A stretch of 57,415 bases of DNA from Ottowia sp. (GTDB lineage: Bacteria; Pseudomonadota; Gammaproteobacteria; Burkholderiales; Burkholderiaceae_C), in contig JAGOEM010000004.1 in assembly GCA_017997715.1 (NCBI GenBank), forward strand, positions 1-57,415, read 5' to 3'. A program made the translations under genes and the position numbers. Below, one piece after another: positions 42,589 through 52,700 of the stretch. Position 1 is the first letter of the stretch; each line of letters opens with the position of its first letter. A model generated the notes under the pieces. It did not search any database. It saw only the letters and a list, made by a program, of their open reading frames with translations, and was not told the DNA's origin.

Positions 42589-43794
42589 TCAGCCCAGGGC
42601 CTTGGCCAGCCGCGCCACGCCTTCGCGGATCTTGTCTTCGCCCACGGTGGCAAACGACAGGCGCAGCGTGCTGACATCCGGGTTGGCGCAGAAGAACGGC
42701 GCGCCCGGCACAAAGGCCACGCCCTGCTCGATCGCCTGGCGCGCCAGCACGCCGCCATCGGCCAATTTGCCGCCCGCGCCGGTCAGGCGTGCCCACACGA
42801 ACAAGCCGCCCTGGGGCTGCACAAAGCTGACGGCGTCGCCCAGGTCGGCGCGCAATGCGTCGCCCATGGCCTGGGCGCGCGCGCCATACACCTTGCGCAC
42901 CCGCGCCAGCGTGCCGGGCATGCGGCCGGCGGCCAGGTATTGGGCGGCCGTGGCTTGCGCAAAGGTGCTGGTGTGCGCGTCCGAAAACTGTTTGCACATG
43001 GTGGCCTTGGCCAGCAGCGCGGCGGGTGCCACCATCCAGCCCACGCGCAGGCCGGGCGACAGCACCTTGCTCATGCTGCCGCAGTGCACCAGCCAGTCGC
43101 GGCTGCCGGGCACTTCGGCACTCAGTGCCAGCAAGCTGGGCGGCGGCGGTATGTCGAAGTACAGATCGCCATACGGGTCGTCTTCGATGATCAGGGTTTG
43201 GTATTGCACGGCCAGTTCCAGCACGCGCTTGCGGCGCTCCAGGCTCAGCATCGCGCCGCTGGGGTTGCCAAAGGTGGGGATCAGGTAGACGAACTTGGGC
43301 CGGTGGGTCTTGATCAGCTGTTCCAGCTCGTCCACCTTGACGCCATCGCCGTCGATCGGCGCGCTGACCAGGTCGGCGCCGTACAGGCGAAAGCACTGGA
43401 TGGTGGCCAAAAAGGTCGGCCCTTCCACGATCACCTTGCTGCCCGGATCGACCAAGGCTTTGCCCAGCAAGTCCAGCGCCTGCTGGCTGCCGGTGGTGAC
43501 GATCAACTGATCGGCCGCCAGGTCGCCCACGCCCTTGGATTGCATGAACGCGGCCAACTGCTGGCGCAGCGGCTGATAGCCTTCGGTAGCGCCGTACTGC
43601 AGCGCGCCGCCGGGCTCGTCGGCCAGGGCCTGGTTGACCGCTTCGCGGATGCCGTCCACGTCGAACAGCGCGCTGTCTGGAAAGCCACCGGCAAAGCTGA
43701 TGATGCCGGGCGTGCCGAGCAGCTTGAACAGCTCGCGGATGGCCGAGGTTTCAACGTTGTCAAGGCGTTGGGCAAAGGGGATGGCAGCGGTCAT
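42589..43794 (-). CDS. PLP-dependent class I/II aminotransferase (2-aminoadipate aminotransferase type)
   Basis: A 401-residue fold-type I enzyme. Seen are ISFAGGFPDSALFDVDGI, LQYGATEGYQPLRQQLAAFM, the PLP contacts VTTGSQQALDLLGKAL and LIPTFGNPSGAMLS, the DDPYGDL segment, and GSMSKVLSPGLRVGW with the PLP Lys. This set is typical of LysN/MocR-type alpha-aminoadipate and broad-specificity aminotransferases without the DNA-binding domain. The substrate cannot be fixed. The start at 43794 (MTAAIPFAQ) is preferred to an upstream non-ATG extension. Confidence 0.9.
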   Translation of the reverse strand: MTAAIPFAQRLDNVETSAIRELFKLLGTPGIISFAGGFPDSALFDVDGIREAVNQALADEPGGALQYGATEGYQPLRQQLAAFMQSKGVGDLAADQLIVTTGSQQALDLLGKALVDPGSKVIVEGPTFLATIQCFRLYGADLVSAPIDGDGVKVDELEQLIKTHRPKFVYLIPTFGNPSGAMLSLERRKRVLELAVQYQTLIIEDDPYGDLYFDIPPPPSLLALSAEVPGSRDWLVHCGSMSKVLSPGLRVGWMVAPAALLAKATMCKQFSDAHTSTFAQATAAQYLAAGRMPGTLARVRKVYGARAQAMGDALRADLGDAVSFVQPQGGLFVWARLTGAGGKLADGGVLARQAIEQGVAFVPGAPFFCANPDVSTLRLSFATVGEDKIREGVARLAKALG

Positions 43795-44018
43795 TGCGGC
43801 GGTGTCCGTCAGGTCTGGGGTAACAACCCGCATTCTCGCGCACCCGCGTGGGTGTCTTTTCAGGCGCTTGGCCGCCCCTGCGGGGCGGGCGCCGATCAGT
43901 GGCTCGTTGAGATGCCGCCTTGCCCCAAGGCCGCTGGCTTCGATGCGTTGCCCTCATTGCGCAGCAGCTTCTTCGCATTCCCGACAATAGGCGCGCTCAG
44001 CCCCATCCCACGCCCACC

Positions 44019-44657
44019 ATGACCCCCGTTCAGATCGAGACCTTCTTCGCCACCTTGCAGGCCGCCAACCCGCAGCCCCAAAGCGAGCTGGAATACACCA
44101 GCGTGTTCGAGCTGCTCACCGCGGTGCTGCTGTCGGCGCAGGCCACCGACGTGGGCGTGAACAAGGCCACGCGCAAGCTGTTTCCCGTTGCCAACACGCC
44201 AGCGCAGATTCTGGCGCTGGACCAGGACGGGCTGGAGGGCTACATCAAGACCATCGGCCTGTACCGCAGCAAGGCCAGGCACCTGCTGGAAACCTGCCGC
44301 ATCCTGCTGGAGCGGCACGGCGGCGAAGTCCCCCACACGCGCGAAGCCCTGGAAGCCTTGCCCGGCGTGGGCCGCAAGACCGCCAACGTGGTGCTGAACG
44401 TGGCCTTTGGCGAGCCGACGATGGCGGTCGATACGCACATCTTTCGCGTGGGCAACCGCACCGGCCTGGCGCCCGGTAAAACGCCGTATGAAGTCGAGCA
44501 AAAGCTGCTCAACCGCGTACCCGCCAAGTACATGGAACACGCCCACCATTGGCTGATCCTGCTGGGCCGCTACGTGTGCCAGGCGCGCAAACCCCGCTGC
44601 TGGGAATGCCGCGTGTCAGCGTGCTGCGACTTTGCGCCCAAGACCCCGGCCCTTTGA
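44019..44657 (+). CDS. nth: Endonuclease III
   Basis: A 212-residue DNA glycosylase/AP lyase that removes oxidised pyrimidines. The helix-hairpin-helix ALPGVGRKTANVVLNVAFG with catalytic Lys, the catalytic Asp in MAVDTHIFRVGNRTGL, and the iron-sulfur cluster Cys set at the C-terminus (CQARKPRCWECRVSACCDF) are all present. Length matches E. coli Nth (211). The following 291 bp, up to the convergent channel gene, hold only short GGCAGG-type direct repeats and no gene that I can support. Confidence 0.95.
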   Translation: MTPVQIETFFATLQAANPQPQSELEYTSVFELLTAVLLSAQATDVGVNKATRKLFPVANTPAQILALDQDGLEGYIKTIGLYRSKARHLLETCRILLERHGGEVPHTREALEALPGVGRKTANVVLNVAFGEPTMAVDTHIFRVGNRTGLAPGKTPYEVEQKLLNRVPAKYMEHAHHWLILLGRYVCQARKPRCWECRVSACCDFAPKTPAL

Positions 44658-44948
44658 AGGCGTGCCCCTGGTCTGCGTCTGGCAGGTATGGCAGGCATGG
44701 CAGGCCGCTTCAAGCCTTCGGCGCTGGCAGGCCGCGCCACGCACTGCGCGCACCGTGTTCTAAGGCTTGAGCGCGACTTTGCTTGCGCGGGGCGGCCCAG
44801 CCAAACCAGGCACACGAAATTGCCGCCAGCCATGCCGAGGCCATGGCTCATGCCCCGCCGTGTGATCGCAGCCGCGCTGCCTTCATATCGCTGCGCGCGG
44901 ACAGCCGCAACGCGGGAAATGCCGCCGCCGGACGGACCCCGGTGACGT

Positions 44949-46448
44949 TCAGCGCGCGGGTGCGCTGGCTGCGGCAGCAGGCGCTGGCGCAGCGCCATCC
45001 GTTGGTGCCCCGGGCGCCAGCCAGGGCGCTTGCCAGCCACCACCCAGGGCTTGCATCAAGGACACCGCGGCCTGCTGGCGCTGCAGTTGCAGTTGCATGA
45101 CCGAGCGGCGCGCGCTGAGGGCGCTGGCCTGCACGGTGACCACTTCGGTGTAGGCCGCCAGGCCCGACTGGTAGCGGTTCAGCATTTGCTGCTCGATGCG
45201 CTGGGCGGCGTCGGCCGACGCGCGGGTGCGCTCTTGCTGCGCGGCCAGCGCGGTCAGCGTGGCCAGCTGGTCTTCCACGTCCTTCATGGCGCTCAGCGCG
45301 GTCTGCCGGTAGGTGGCGGCGGCGCCTTCGTGCGCGGCCACGGCCTGGTCGACCGCTGCGGTGCGGGCACCGCCGTCAAACACGTACTGCGCCAGCGACA
45401 AACCCAGCGACCACAGCAGCGTGGGCGCCGACACCAGATCGGCCAGGTGGCTGCCCGACGCGCCAACGCTGCCCGTCAGCGTGAACTGCGGAAAGTACGC
45501 CGCGCGCGCCACGCCAATGCGGGCGTTGGCGGCGCTGACGTTGCGCCCGGCCGTGGCCACATCGGGGCGGCGCAGCAGCAGCTCGGACGGCACGCCCGCT
45601 GGCGCTGCGGGCACCTGGTCCACCCAGGTGGCGGCGGGCAGTTGGAAGCCGGCGGGCGCTTCGCCAATCAGCAGCGCGATGGCGTGTTCGCTCAGGGCGC
45701 GGTTCAGTTGCAGGGCGGTGCGGCTGGCCAGCGCGTTGTCCAGCGTGCTTTGCGCCTGCAGCGTGTCGGTGCGCGCGGCAATGCCGGCGTCGTAGCGGTT
45801 CTGGGTGATCTTGGCGCTGCGTTCGTAGCCGGTGATGATGTCGTTCATCAGCGCGATCTCGGCGTCCAGCTCGCGCAGCGAAAAGTACGCCAGCGCCAGG
45901 CTGCCCTGTGCGGACAGGCGCGCGCCGGCCAGGTCGGCCTCGCTGGCCTGCACGCTGGCGCCTTGCGCGCGTGCGGCGTCGCCCAGGCGGCCCCACAGGT
46001 CGGGCTCCCAACTGACGTTCAGGCCCAGGCTGGCCGACCGCGTGGTGCTGCGGTCTTCGCCACCGCTGCGTTGCTCGTTGGCACTGGCGCCCACGGTGGG
46101 CCACAGCTGCGCCTGCTGCTGGCGCAGCGCGGCCTGCGCCTGCCGCACGTTGGCGATGGCCAGCGCCAGATTCTGGTTGCCGATGTGCACCCGGTCGATC
46201 AAGGCATCGAGCTGCGCGTCATTGAACAGCGTCCACCAGCGGCCGGCCTGCCAGTTGCGCGCAGCTTCGGCGCTGATCCAGCCTTCGACCGGCGCGGCGG
46301 ATTTCCAGGCGGCAGGCACCGCCATGGGCGGAGTCTGGTCAAGCGGGGCCAGGCTGCACGCGCCCAGCGCAAGCGCCATCGACAAGGCCAGCGCGGTGCG
46401 CGGCACTGGCACAGCGCCGCGGCAAAAGAAAGTAGCGAAGGCATTCAT
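44949..46448 (-). CDS. Outer-membrane efflux lipoprotein (NodT/OprM type)
   Basis: A 499-residue outer-membrane channel of RND pumps. Lipoprotein signal with LGAC after ALALSMALA; then the family's paired repeats: WWTLFNDAQLDALIDRVHIG, NQNLALAIANVRQAQAALRQ, and PDVATAGRNVSAANARIGVA, AAYFPQFTLTGSVGASGS, with RYQSGLAAYTEVVTVQASAL in the second half. The ATG overlaps the mdtC stop by ATGA, so it is the last gene of the efflux operon and very probably its dedicated channel. Confidence 0.92.
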   Translation of the reverse strand: MNAFATFFCRGAVPVPRTALALSMALALGACSLAPLDQTPPMAVPAAWKSAAPVEGWISAEAARNWQAGRWWTLFNDAQLDALIDRVHIGNQNLALAIANVRQAQAALRQQQAQLWPTVGASANEQRSGGEDRSTTRSASLGLNVSWEPDLWGRLGDAARAQGASVQASEADLAGARLSAQGSLALAYFSLRELDAEIALMNDIITGYERSAKITQNRYDAGIAARTDTLQAQSTLDNALASRTALQLNRALSEHAIALLIGEAPAGFQLPAATWVDQVPAAPAGVPSELLLRRPDVATAGRNVSAANARIGVARAAYFPQFTLTGSVGASGSHLADLVSAPTLLWSLGLSLAQYVFDGGARTAAVDQAVAAHEGAAATYRQTALSAMKDVEDQLATLTALAAQQERTRASADAAQRIEQQMLNRYQSGLAAYTEVVTVQASALSARRSVMQLQLQRQQAAVSLMQALGGGWQAPWLAPGAPTDGAAPAPAAAASAPAR

Positions 46449-49400
46449 GCGGTAACAGCCCGAGCAAGGGATCGCTCATTGACAGGGTGGCGGCGCAGGC
46501 GGTCCAGCAGCACGTAGACGGCTGGCGTGGTCAGCAGGGTCAGCATCTGGCTGGCGATCAGCCCGCCGATGATGGTCACGCCCAGGGGTTGGCGCAGCTC
46601 CCAGCCCTGGCCAAAGCCGATGGCCAGCGGCAGCGCGCCCAGCCCGGCGGCCAGCGTGGTCATCATGATGGGGCGAAAGCGCTTCAGGCAGGCTTCGCGC
46701 ACGGCGTCCACCGCGCTCAGTCCGCGTGCGCGTTCGGCGTCCAGCGCAAAGTCGATGATCAGGATGGCGTTTTTCTTGACGATGCCAATCAGCAGAAACA
46801 CGCCGATCAGCGCCATGATGGAAAACTCCATGCGCAGCGCCAGCAGCGCCACCACCGCGCCAAAGCCGGCGCTGGGCAGCGTGGTCAGCACCGTCAGCGG
46901 GTGGATCAGGCTTTCATACAGCACGCCCAGCACGATGTAGATGACCACCACCGCGGCCAGAATCAGCCAGGCCCGCTGCGACTGCTGGTTTTGCGATTCG
47001 CCGGCCGCGCCGCTGAACGCACCGCGCACGTTGTTGGGCATGCCGATGGCGTTTTCTGCATCGCGCACGGCGGCACGGCCCTGTTCCAGCGACGCGCCAT
47101 CGCCCAGGTTGAACGACACGGTGCTGGACAGCTCGCCGCCGTCGTGCCAGACCGTGGTCGGCACGGTGCGTTCGGCAAACGTGGCAAAGGCCGACAGCGG
47201 CACCATCGCGGTGGCCGCCGTCGATATCGCCTGGCCGATGGACGCATTGCGCAGGCCGGGGTTGGCCGAGGTGCCGCCGGTGACGTTGGTCGCGCTGGAT
47301 GAGGTGCTGGAAGTGCCTGTAGCGCTTGTCCCACCTGCGCTGGCAGCTACGGTATTTGCAGCAGCGGTGGCCGCCGCACCCGAGCCCGCCACATACACAT
47401 CGTTCAGCACAATGGGCGATTGCGCGTAGCGTGGCGCCCATTCCATCACCACGGCGTACTGGTTCAGATCGCTGTACATGGTGGCCACCTGGCGCTGGCC
47501 AAAGGCGTCGTACAGCGCGGCGTTGATGGCGCTGGTGGTCACGCCCAGTTCGGCCGCGTGGTTCTTGTCGACCTGCACAAAGGTTTCGACGCCGTTCTCG
47601 GTCTGGTCGCTGTCCACGTCGGTCAGGCGCTCGTCGGTGCGCATCTGGTCGGCCAGTTTGGCGACCCAGGTTTTCAGATCGGCGGCGTTGTCGGCCTTCA
47701 GCGTGTATTGGTAGGTGCTGTTGCTGCTGCGCCCGCCCATGCGCAGCTCTTGCACCGGGTTCAGGAAAACCGACAAGCCGGTGATCTGGCTCAGCTGCGG
47801 GCGCAGCCGGTTGATCACGTCGCGCGTTTTTTCCTTGGCCGGGCGTTCGCTGGCGGGCTTCAGCGCGGCCGACAGAAAGCCGCCGCCCGTACCCCCTGAA
47901 AAGCCGACCACGGTGGCCATCGATGGATCGGCCGACACGATGTCCATGGCCTGCTGCAGCTTGTCCGACAGCGCAGTGGATGAAATGCTCTGGTCGGCGC
48001 GCAGGCCGCCCATCAGCTGGCCGTTGTCCTGCTCGGGGAAAAAGCCCTTGGTGATCGAGCTGAACAGGTAGCCGTTCAGGCCCACGATCACCACCAGCAC
48101 GGCCACCACCACCCAGGGCATGGCCAGCGTCCAGTCCAGCGCGTGGCCGTAGCCGCGTTCCACCGACTGGCCGGCGCGCGCGGCCATCCCGCCCAGCCGG
48201 GCGCGCAGGCGGCCCATGACGCTGTGGCGCGTGGGCGCGGTGCGCTGGCCCATGTGCTGCGGCAGCAGCAGCGAACACATCATGGCCGTGGTGGTCAGCG
48301 ATATCAGCAGCGAAATCATCACCGCGATCGACAGCGTCATGGCGAATTCGCGGAACATCGCGCCGACCGAACCGCCCTGCATCAGCAGCGGAATGAACAC
48401 CGCCACCAGCGACAGGCTGATCGTCAGCACCGTGAAGCCGACTTCGCGCGCGCCCACCAGCGCCGCCTGCTTGCGCGGCATGCCCTCTTCCATGTGGCGG
48501 GCAACGTTTTCCAGCACCACGATGGCGTCGTCCACCACAAAGCCGGTGGCCACCGTCAGCGCCATCAGCGTCAGGTTGTTCAGCGAATAGCCCAGCGCGT
48601 ACATGGCGGCAAAGGTGCCCAGCAGCGACACCACCGTGGCCACCGCCGGAATCAGCGCTGCGCGCACGTTGCGCAGGAACAGCCCCACCACCAGCACCAC
48701 CAGCAGCACCGCAATCACCAGGGTGATTTCCACTTCGTGCACCGACGCGCGAACCGAGCCGGTGCGGTCAATCGCCACCTGCAGGTTGATGTCTTGCGGC
48801 AACTGGGCGCGCAGCTGCGGCAGCAGCGCGTCGATGGCGTCGGCGGTCTTGATCAGGTTGGCGTCGGGCTGCTGCGTGATGTTGACCACGATGGCCGGCT
48901 TGCCGTTGAACATGCCGCGCGTGCGCACGTCCTGCACGCTGTCGGTGACGGTGGCCACGTCCTTCAGCCGCACTTCGGTGCCATCGCGCACGGCGACGAT
49001 CAGATCGCGGTAGCTGGCCGCGCGCAGGCCGGGCGCGGGCGTCAGCACCTGCAGGGCGCGCCCGTCTTCGGCGCTGCCCACTTCCAGCACGCCCTTGGGC
49101 CGGTTGGCGTTGTTGGCCTGGATGGCGGCGCGCACGTCCTCGCCCGTCAGCCCCAGGTCGTTGAGGGCGAACGGGTTCAGCGACACCCGCACCGCCGGCA
49201 GCGATCCGCCGCCCAGCGTGACGTCGCCCACGCCCTGCACCTGCAGCAGGCGCTGGCTGACGATGTTGCTGACCGCGTCGTAGATCTGGCCCGGCGTGCG
49301 CGTGTCCGACGTCAGCGCCAGGATCATGAAGGGCTGCGCCGCCGGGTTGGCCTTGCGGTAGCTGGGCATGCTGCGCAGGTTGGCCGGCAGGTCTACCCGC

Positions 49401-49744
49401 GCGGCGTTGATGGCGGCCTGCACGTCGCGCGCGGCGCTGTCGATGTTGCGCTTCAGGTCAAACTGCAGCGTGACCCGCGTCTGCCCGGTGCCGCTGTTCG
49501 ACGTCATCTCGTTCACGCCCGAGATGCTGCCCAGCGTGCGTTCCAGCGGCGTGGCGACGGTGCGCGCCATGTCGGCCGGGCTGGCGCCGGGCATGTTGGC
49601 ACTGACGCTGATCACCGGATAGTCGACCGCGGGCAAGCGCGCAATCGGCAGCAGGAAGAACGCCGCTATGCCGGCCAGCGCCAGGCCCAGCGTCAGCAGC
49701 ACGGTGGCGATGGGCCGTTCGATGAACGGGCGCGACAGGTTCAC
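46445..49744 (-). CDS. mdtC: RND efflux transporter subunit MdtC
   Basis: A 1099-residue inner-membrane proton-driven pump. The first helix is FIERPIATVLLTLGLALAGI; the RND motifs GVNEMTSNSGTGQTRVTLQF, ALTVATGFVVDDAIVVLENV (proton-relay Asp pair) and the second-half FLLIGIVKKNAILIIDFALD are visible. It forms a heteromultimer with MdtB. The start is GTG at 49744, overlapping the mdtB stop. The protein is about 75 residues longer than E. coli MdtC, mainly through a Gly/Ala/Ser/Thr-rich insertion after DVYVAGSG (about residues 790-845) that includes repeat copy 13. Confidence 0.92.
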   Translation of the reverse strand: MNLSRPFIERPIATVLLTLGLALAGIAAFFLLPIARLPAVDYPVISVSANMPGASPADMARTVATPLERTLGSISGVNEMTSNSGTGQTRVTLQFDLKRNIDSAARDVQAAINAARVDLPANLRSMPSYRKANPAAQPFMILALTSDTRTPGQIYDAVSNIVSQRLLQVQGVGDVTLGGGSLPAVRVSLNPFALNDLGLTGEDVRAAIQANNANRPKGVLEVGSAEDGRALQVLTPAPGLRAASYRDLIVAVRDGTEVRLKDVATVTDSVQDVRTRGMFNGKPAIVVNITQQPDANLIKTADAIDALLPQLRAQLPQDINLQVAIDRTGSVRASVHEVEITLVIAVLLVVLVVGLFLRNVRAALIPAVATVVSLLGTFAAMYALGYSLNNLTLMALTVATGFVVDDAIVVLENVARHMEEGMPRKQAALVGAREVGFTVLTISLSLVAVFIPLLMQGGSVGAMFREFAMTLSIAVMISLLISLTTTAMMCSLLLPQHMGQRTAPTRHSVMGRLRARLGGMAARAGQSVERGYGHALDWTLAMPWVVVAVLVVIVGLNGYLFSSITKGFFPEQDNGQLMGGLRADQSISSTALSDKLQQAMDIVSADPSMATVVGFSGGTGGGFLSAALKPASERPAKEKTRDVINRLRPQLSQITGLSVFLNPVQELRMGGRSSNSTYQYTLKADNAADLKTWVAKLADQMRTDERLTDVDSDQTENGVETFVQVDKNHAAELGVTTSAINAALYDAFGQRQVATMYSDLNQYAVVMEWAPRYAQSPIVLNDVYVAGSGAAATAAANTVAASAGGTSATGTSSTSSSATNVTGGTSANPGLRNASIGQAISTAATAMVPLSAFATFAERTVPTTVWHDGGELSSTVSFNLGDGASLEQGRAAVRDAENAIGMPNNVRGAFSGAAGESQNQQSQRAWLILAAVVVIYIVLGVLYESLIHPLTVLTTLPSAGFGAVVALLALRMEFSIMALIGVFLLIGIVKKNAILIIDFALDAERARGLSAVDAVREACLKRFRPIMMTTLAAGLGALPLAIGFGQGWELRQPLGVTIIGGLIASQMLTLLTTPAVYVLLDRLRRHPVNERSLARAVTA
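47310..47360 (-). repeat. Dispersed hairpin repeat, copy 13 (inside mdtC)
   Basis: On the minus strand: ACCGTAGCTGCCAGCGCA, then GGACAAGCGCTACAGGCACT. It is in sense with the gene at about residues 795-811, read as V-A-A-S-A-G-G-T-S-A-T-G. Confidence 0.78.
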
Positions 49745-52700
49745 GCGGTGCCCCTGGGCGACACGGGCGGCTCGTCCGTGCTGCCTGTATTTGAATCAAA
49801 TGGGCCGCCAGCGCCCGCCGCATCGGCGCTACCAGCTTCTTTATTGATAGCATTTTCGCCAAAGCGCTGGCCCAGCCGGTCGAACCACAGGTACACCACC
49901 GGCGTGGTGAACAGCGTCAGCAGCTGCGACAGCACCAGCCCGCCGAAGATGGCCAGACCCAGCGGGCGGCGCAGCTCGGCCCCGTCGCCCACCGACAGCA
50001 TCATGGGCAGCGCGGCGGCCAGCGCGGCCAGCGTGGTCATCAAAATCGGCCGAAAGCGCAGCAGCGCCGCCTGGTGGATGGCGTCCTGCGGCGACTTGCC
50101 CTGCACGCGCTCGGCCTCAATCGCGAAGTCGATCATCATGATCGCGTTCTTCTTCACGATGCCGATCAGCAGCACCAGGCCGATGATGCCCACCACGTCC
50201 AGCGGGTGGTTGGTGATCCACAGCGCCAGCAGCGCGCCCACGCCGGCCGACGGCAGCGTGGACAGGATCGTCAGCGGATGCACATAGCTTTCATACAGCA
50301 CCCCCAGCACGATGTACACGCACACCACGGCCGCCAGAATCAGCCACAGCTGGTTGCTGAGCGAGCTTTCGTACGCGCCGGCCGCGCCCGTCATGCGCAG
50401 CTGAATCGCCTCGGGCAGGCCTTCGGCCTGGGCGGCGGCCTGCACCGCATTCACCGCCGTGCCCAGCGACACGCCGGGTGACAGATCAAAGCCCACGGTG
50501 GCCGACGGGTACTGCCCGACGCGCGTGACCTGCAGCGGCGCGGGTTCTTCGGCCACGGTGGCGAACGAAGACAGCGGCGTGGTGCCGCCGCTGGAGGTCT
50601 TCACCGGCAGATCGCGCAGCGTGGCCAGGCTGACCACGTCGCCGCGCGCGGCTTCCAGGATCACGCGGTACTGGTTGGTCTCGGTAAAGATGGTCGAGAC
50701 GATGCGCTGGCCGTAGGCGTTGTACAGCGTGTTGTCCAGCGCGCTGGCGGTGACGCCCAGGCGCGAAGCGGTGTCGCGGTCGATGTGCACCATGGCCGAC
50801 AGGCCCGCCGCGCCCGCGTCGGTGGTGGCGTGGCGCACTTCGGGCACGTCTTGCAGGCGGCGCACCAGGCGCTGCGCCCATTCGTTGACCAGCGCGGTGT
50901 TCACGCCTTCCAGGTCAAACCGGAATTCGGTCGCGCCGCGGGCCGAATCCACCGTCAGATCCTGCGTGGGCTGCAGGTACAGCGTGGCGCCCGGCACGCT
51001 TTGGGCCACGCCGTCGCGCAGGCGCTGCATGACGGTCGCTTCGGAATCGCCCAGCACGCCGCGCGATGCCAGGTTGATGGTCAGCCGCCCGCTGCTCAGC
51101 ATGGTGTTGTTGGCGGCATCGACCCCCACCACCGAGCTGATCGACTGCACCGCCGGATCGCGCAGCACCAGCTTGGCCACCGCGTCCTGCAGCGTGGCCA
51201 TGCGGTCGAACGACACGGTGGCGTCGGCCTGCACGCTGCCCTGCAGCTGGCCGGTGCTCTGGGTCGGAAACAGCGACTTGGGCATGCCCCAGTACAGCAG
51301 CCCGGTGACCACCAGCGTGGCCACCGCCACCACCAGGGTCAGCGGCTGGTGCGCCAGCACCCAGTGCAGGCCCCGGTCGTACTGCGCCACCACGCGATCC
51401 AGCCGGCTTTGCACCCAGCGGCCCAGGCCGCGCTGGGCGGCGTGATCCAGCGGTTCCAGCCAGCGCGCGGACATCATCGGCACCAGCGTCAGCGAAACCA
51501 CGGCCGAAATCAGGATGGTGATGGCCAGCGTGACGGCAAATTCGCGGAACAGGCGGCCAATCACTTCCTGCATGAACAGCAGCGGAATCAGCACCGCAAT
51601 CAGCGACACGGTGAGCGAGATGATGGTGAAACCAATTTCGCCCGCGCCTTCCATGGCGGCGCGAAACGGGGGTTTGCCCATTTCACGGTGGCGCGAGATG
51701 TTTTCGATCATCACGATGGCGTCGTCCACCACGAAGCCGGTGGCGATGGTCAGCGCCATCAGGCTGAGGTTGTTGAGCGAATAGCCCATCAGGTACATCA
51801 CCGCAATGGACCCGATCAGCGAGATCGGCACCGCGATCGACGCAATCAGCGTGGCCCGCCAGCTGTGCAGGAAGAAGAAGATCACCAGCACCACCATGAC
51901 CACGGCCAGCAGCAGTTCCAGCTGCACGTGCTGCACGGACGCGCGAATGCCCAGGGTGCGGTCGGTCAGCACCTCCACCGTCACGCTGCCGGGCAAAGAC
52001 TGTTCCAGCGCGGGCAGCTGTTTCTTGATGGCGTCGACGGTGGCGATGACGTTGGCGCCGGGCTGGCGCTGCACGTTCAGGATGATCGCCGGGTAGAGCG
52101 CTCCGTTTTCAGACGAATCAACCCCCTGGCGCGCGTCAGACGGGCGTGATGCGCTCTCATTTTTGATGCCCGTCCAGGCACCCAGGCGGTCGTTTTCGGA
52201 CCCATCCACCACCTTGGCGACGTCTTTCAGGCGGATCGGCGCGCCGTTCTTGTAGGCCACGATCAGCTCGCGGTATTGCTGCGCCGTCATCAGCTGGTCG
52301 TTGCTGTTGATGGTGTAGGCGCGCTGCGGCCCGTCGAAGCTGCCCTTGGCCCCGCTGGCGTTGCCGGCGGTGATGGCGCTGCTGATCGAATCCAGCCCCA
52401 GGCCCAGCGCGGCCAATGCCTCCACATTGCCCTGCACCCGCACGGCGGGGCGCTGCCCGCCCGCCAGCGTGACCAGGCCCACACCGCTGATCTGGCTGAT
52501 CTTCAGCGCCAGCCGCGTGTTGACCATGTTCTGCACTTCGGTCAGCGGCAGGCTGGCCGAACGGATGGCCAGCGTCAGGATGGGCGCGTCGGCCGGGTTG
52601 ACCTTGGCGTACACCGGGGGCGCGGGCAAGTCGGCCGGCAACAGCGTCGAAGCGCCGTTGATCGCCGCCTGCACCTGCTGTTCGGCCGCATCCATCGATT

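Noticed and set aside
48143..50287. 714-codon plus-strand frame opposite mdtC/mdtB
   Set aside because: His/Arg/Gln-rich shadow across two well-supported RND genes.
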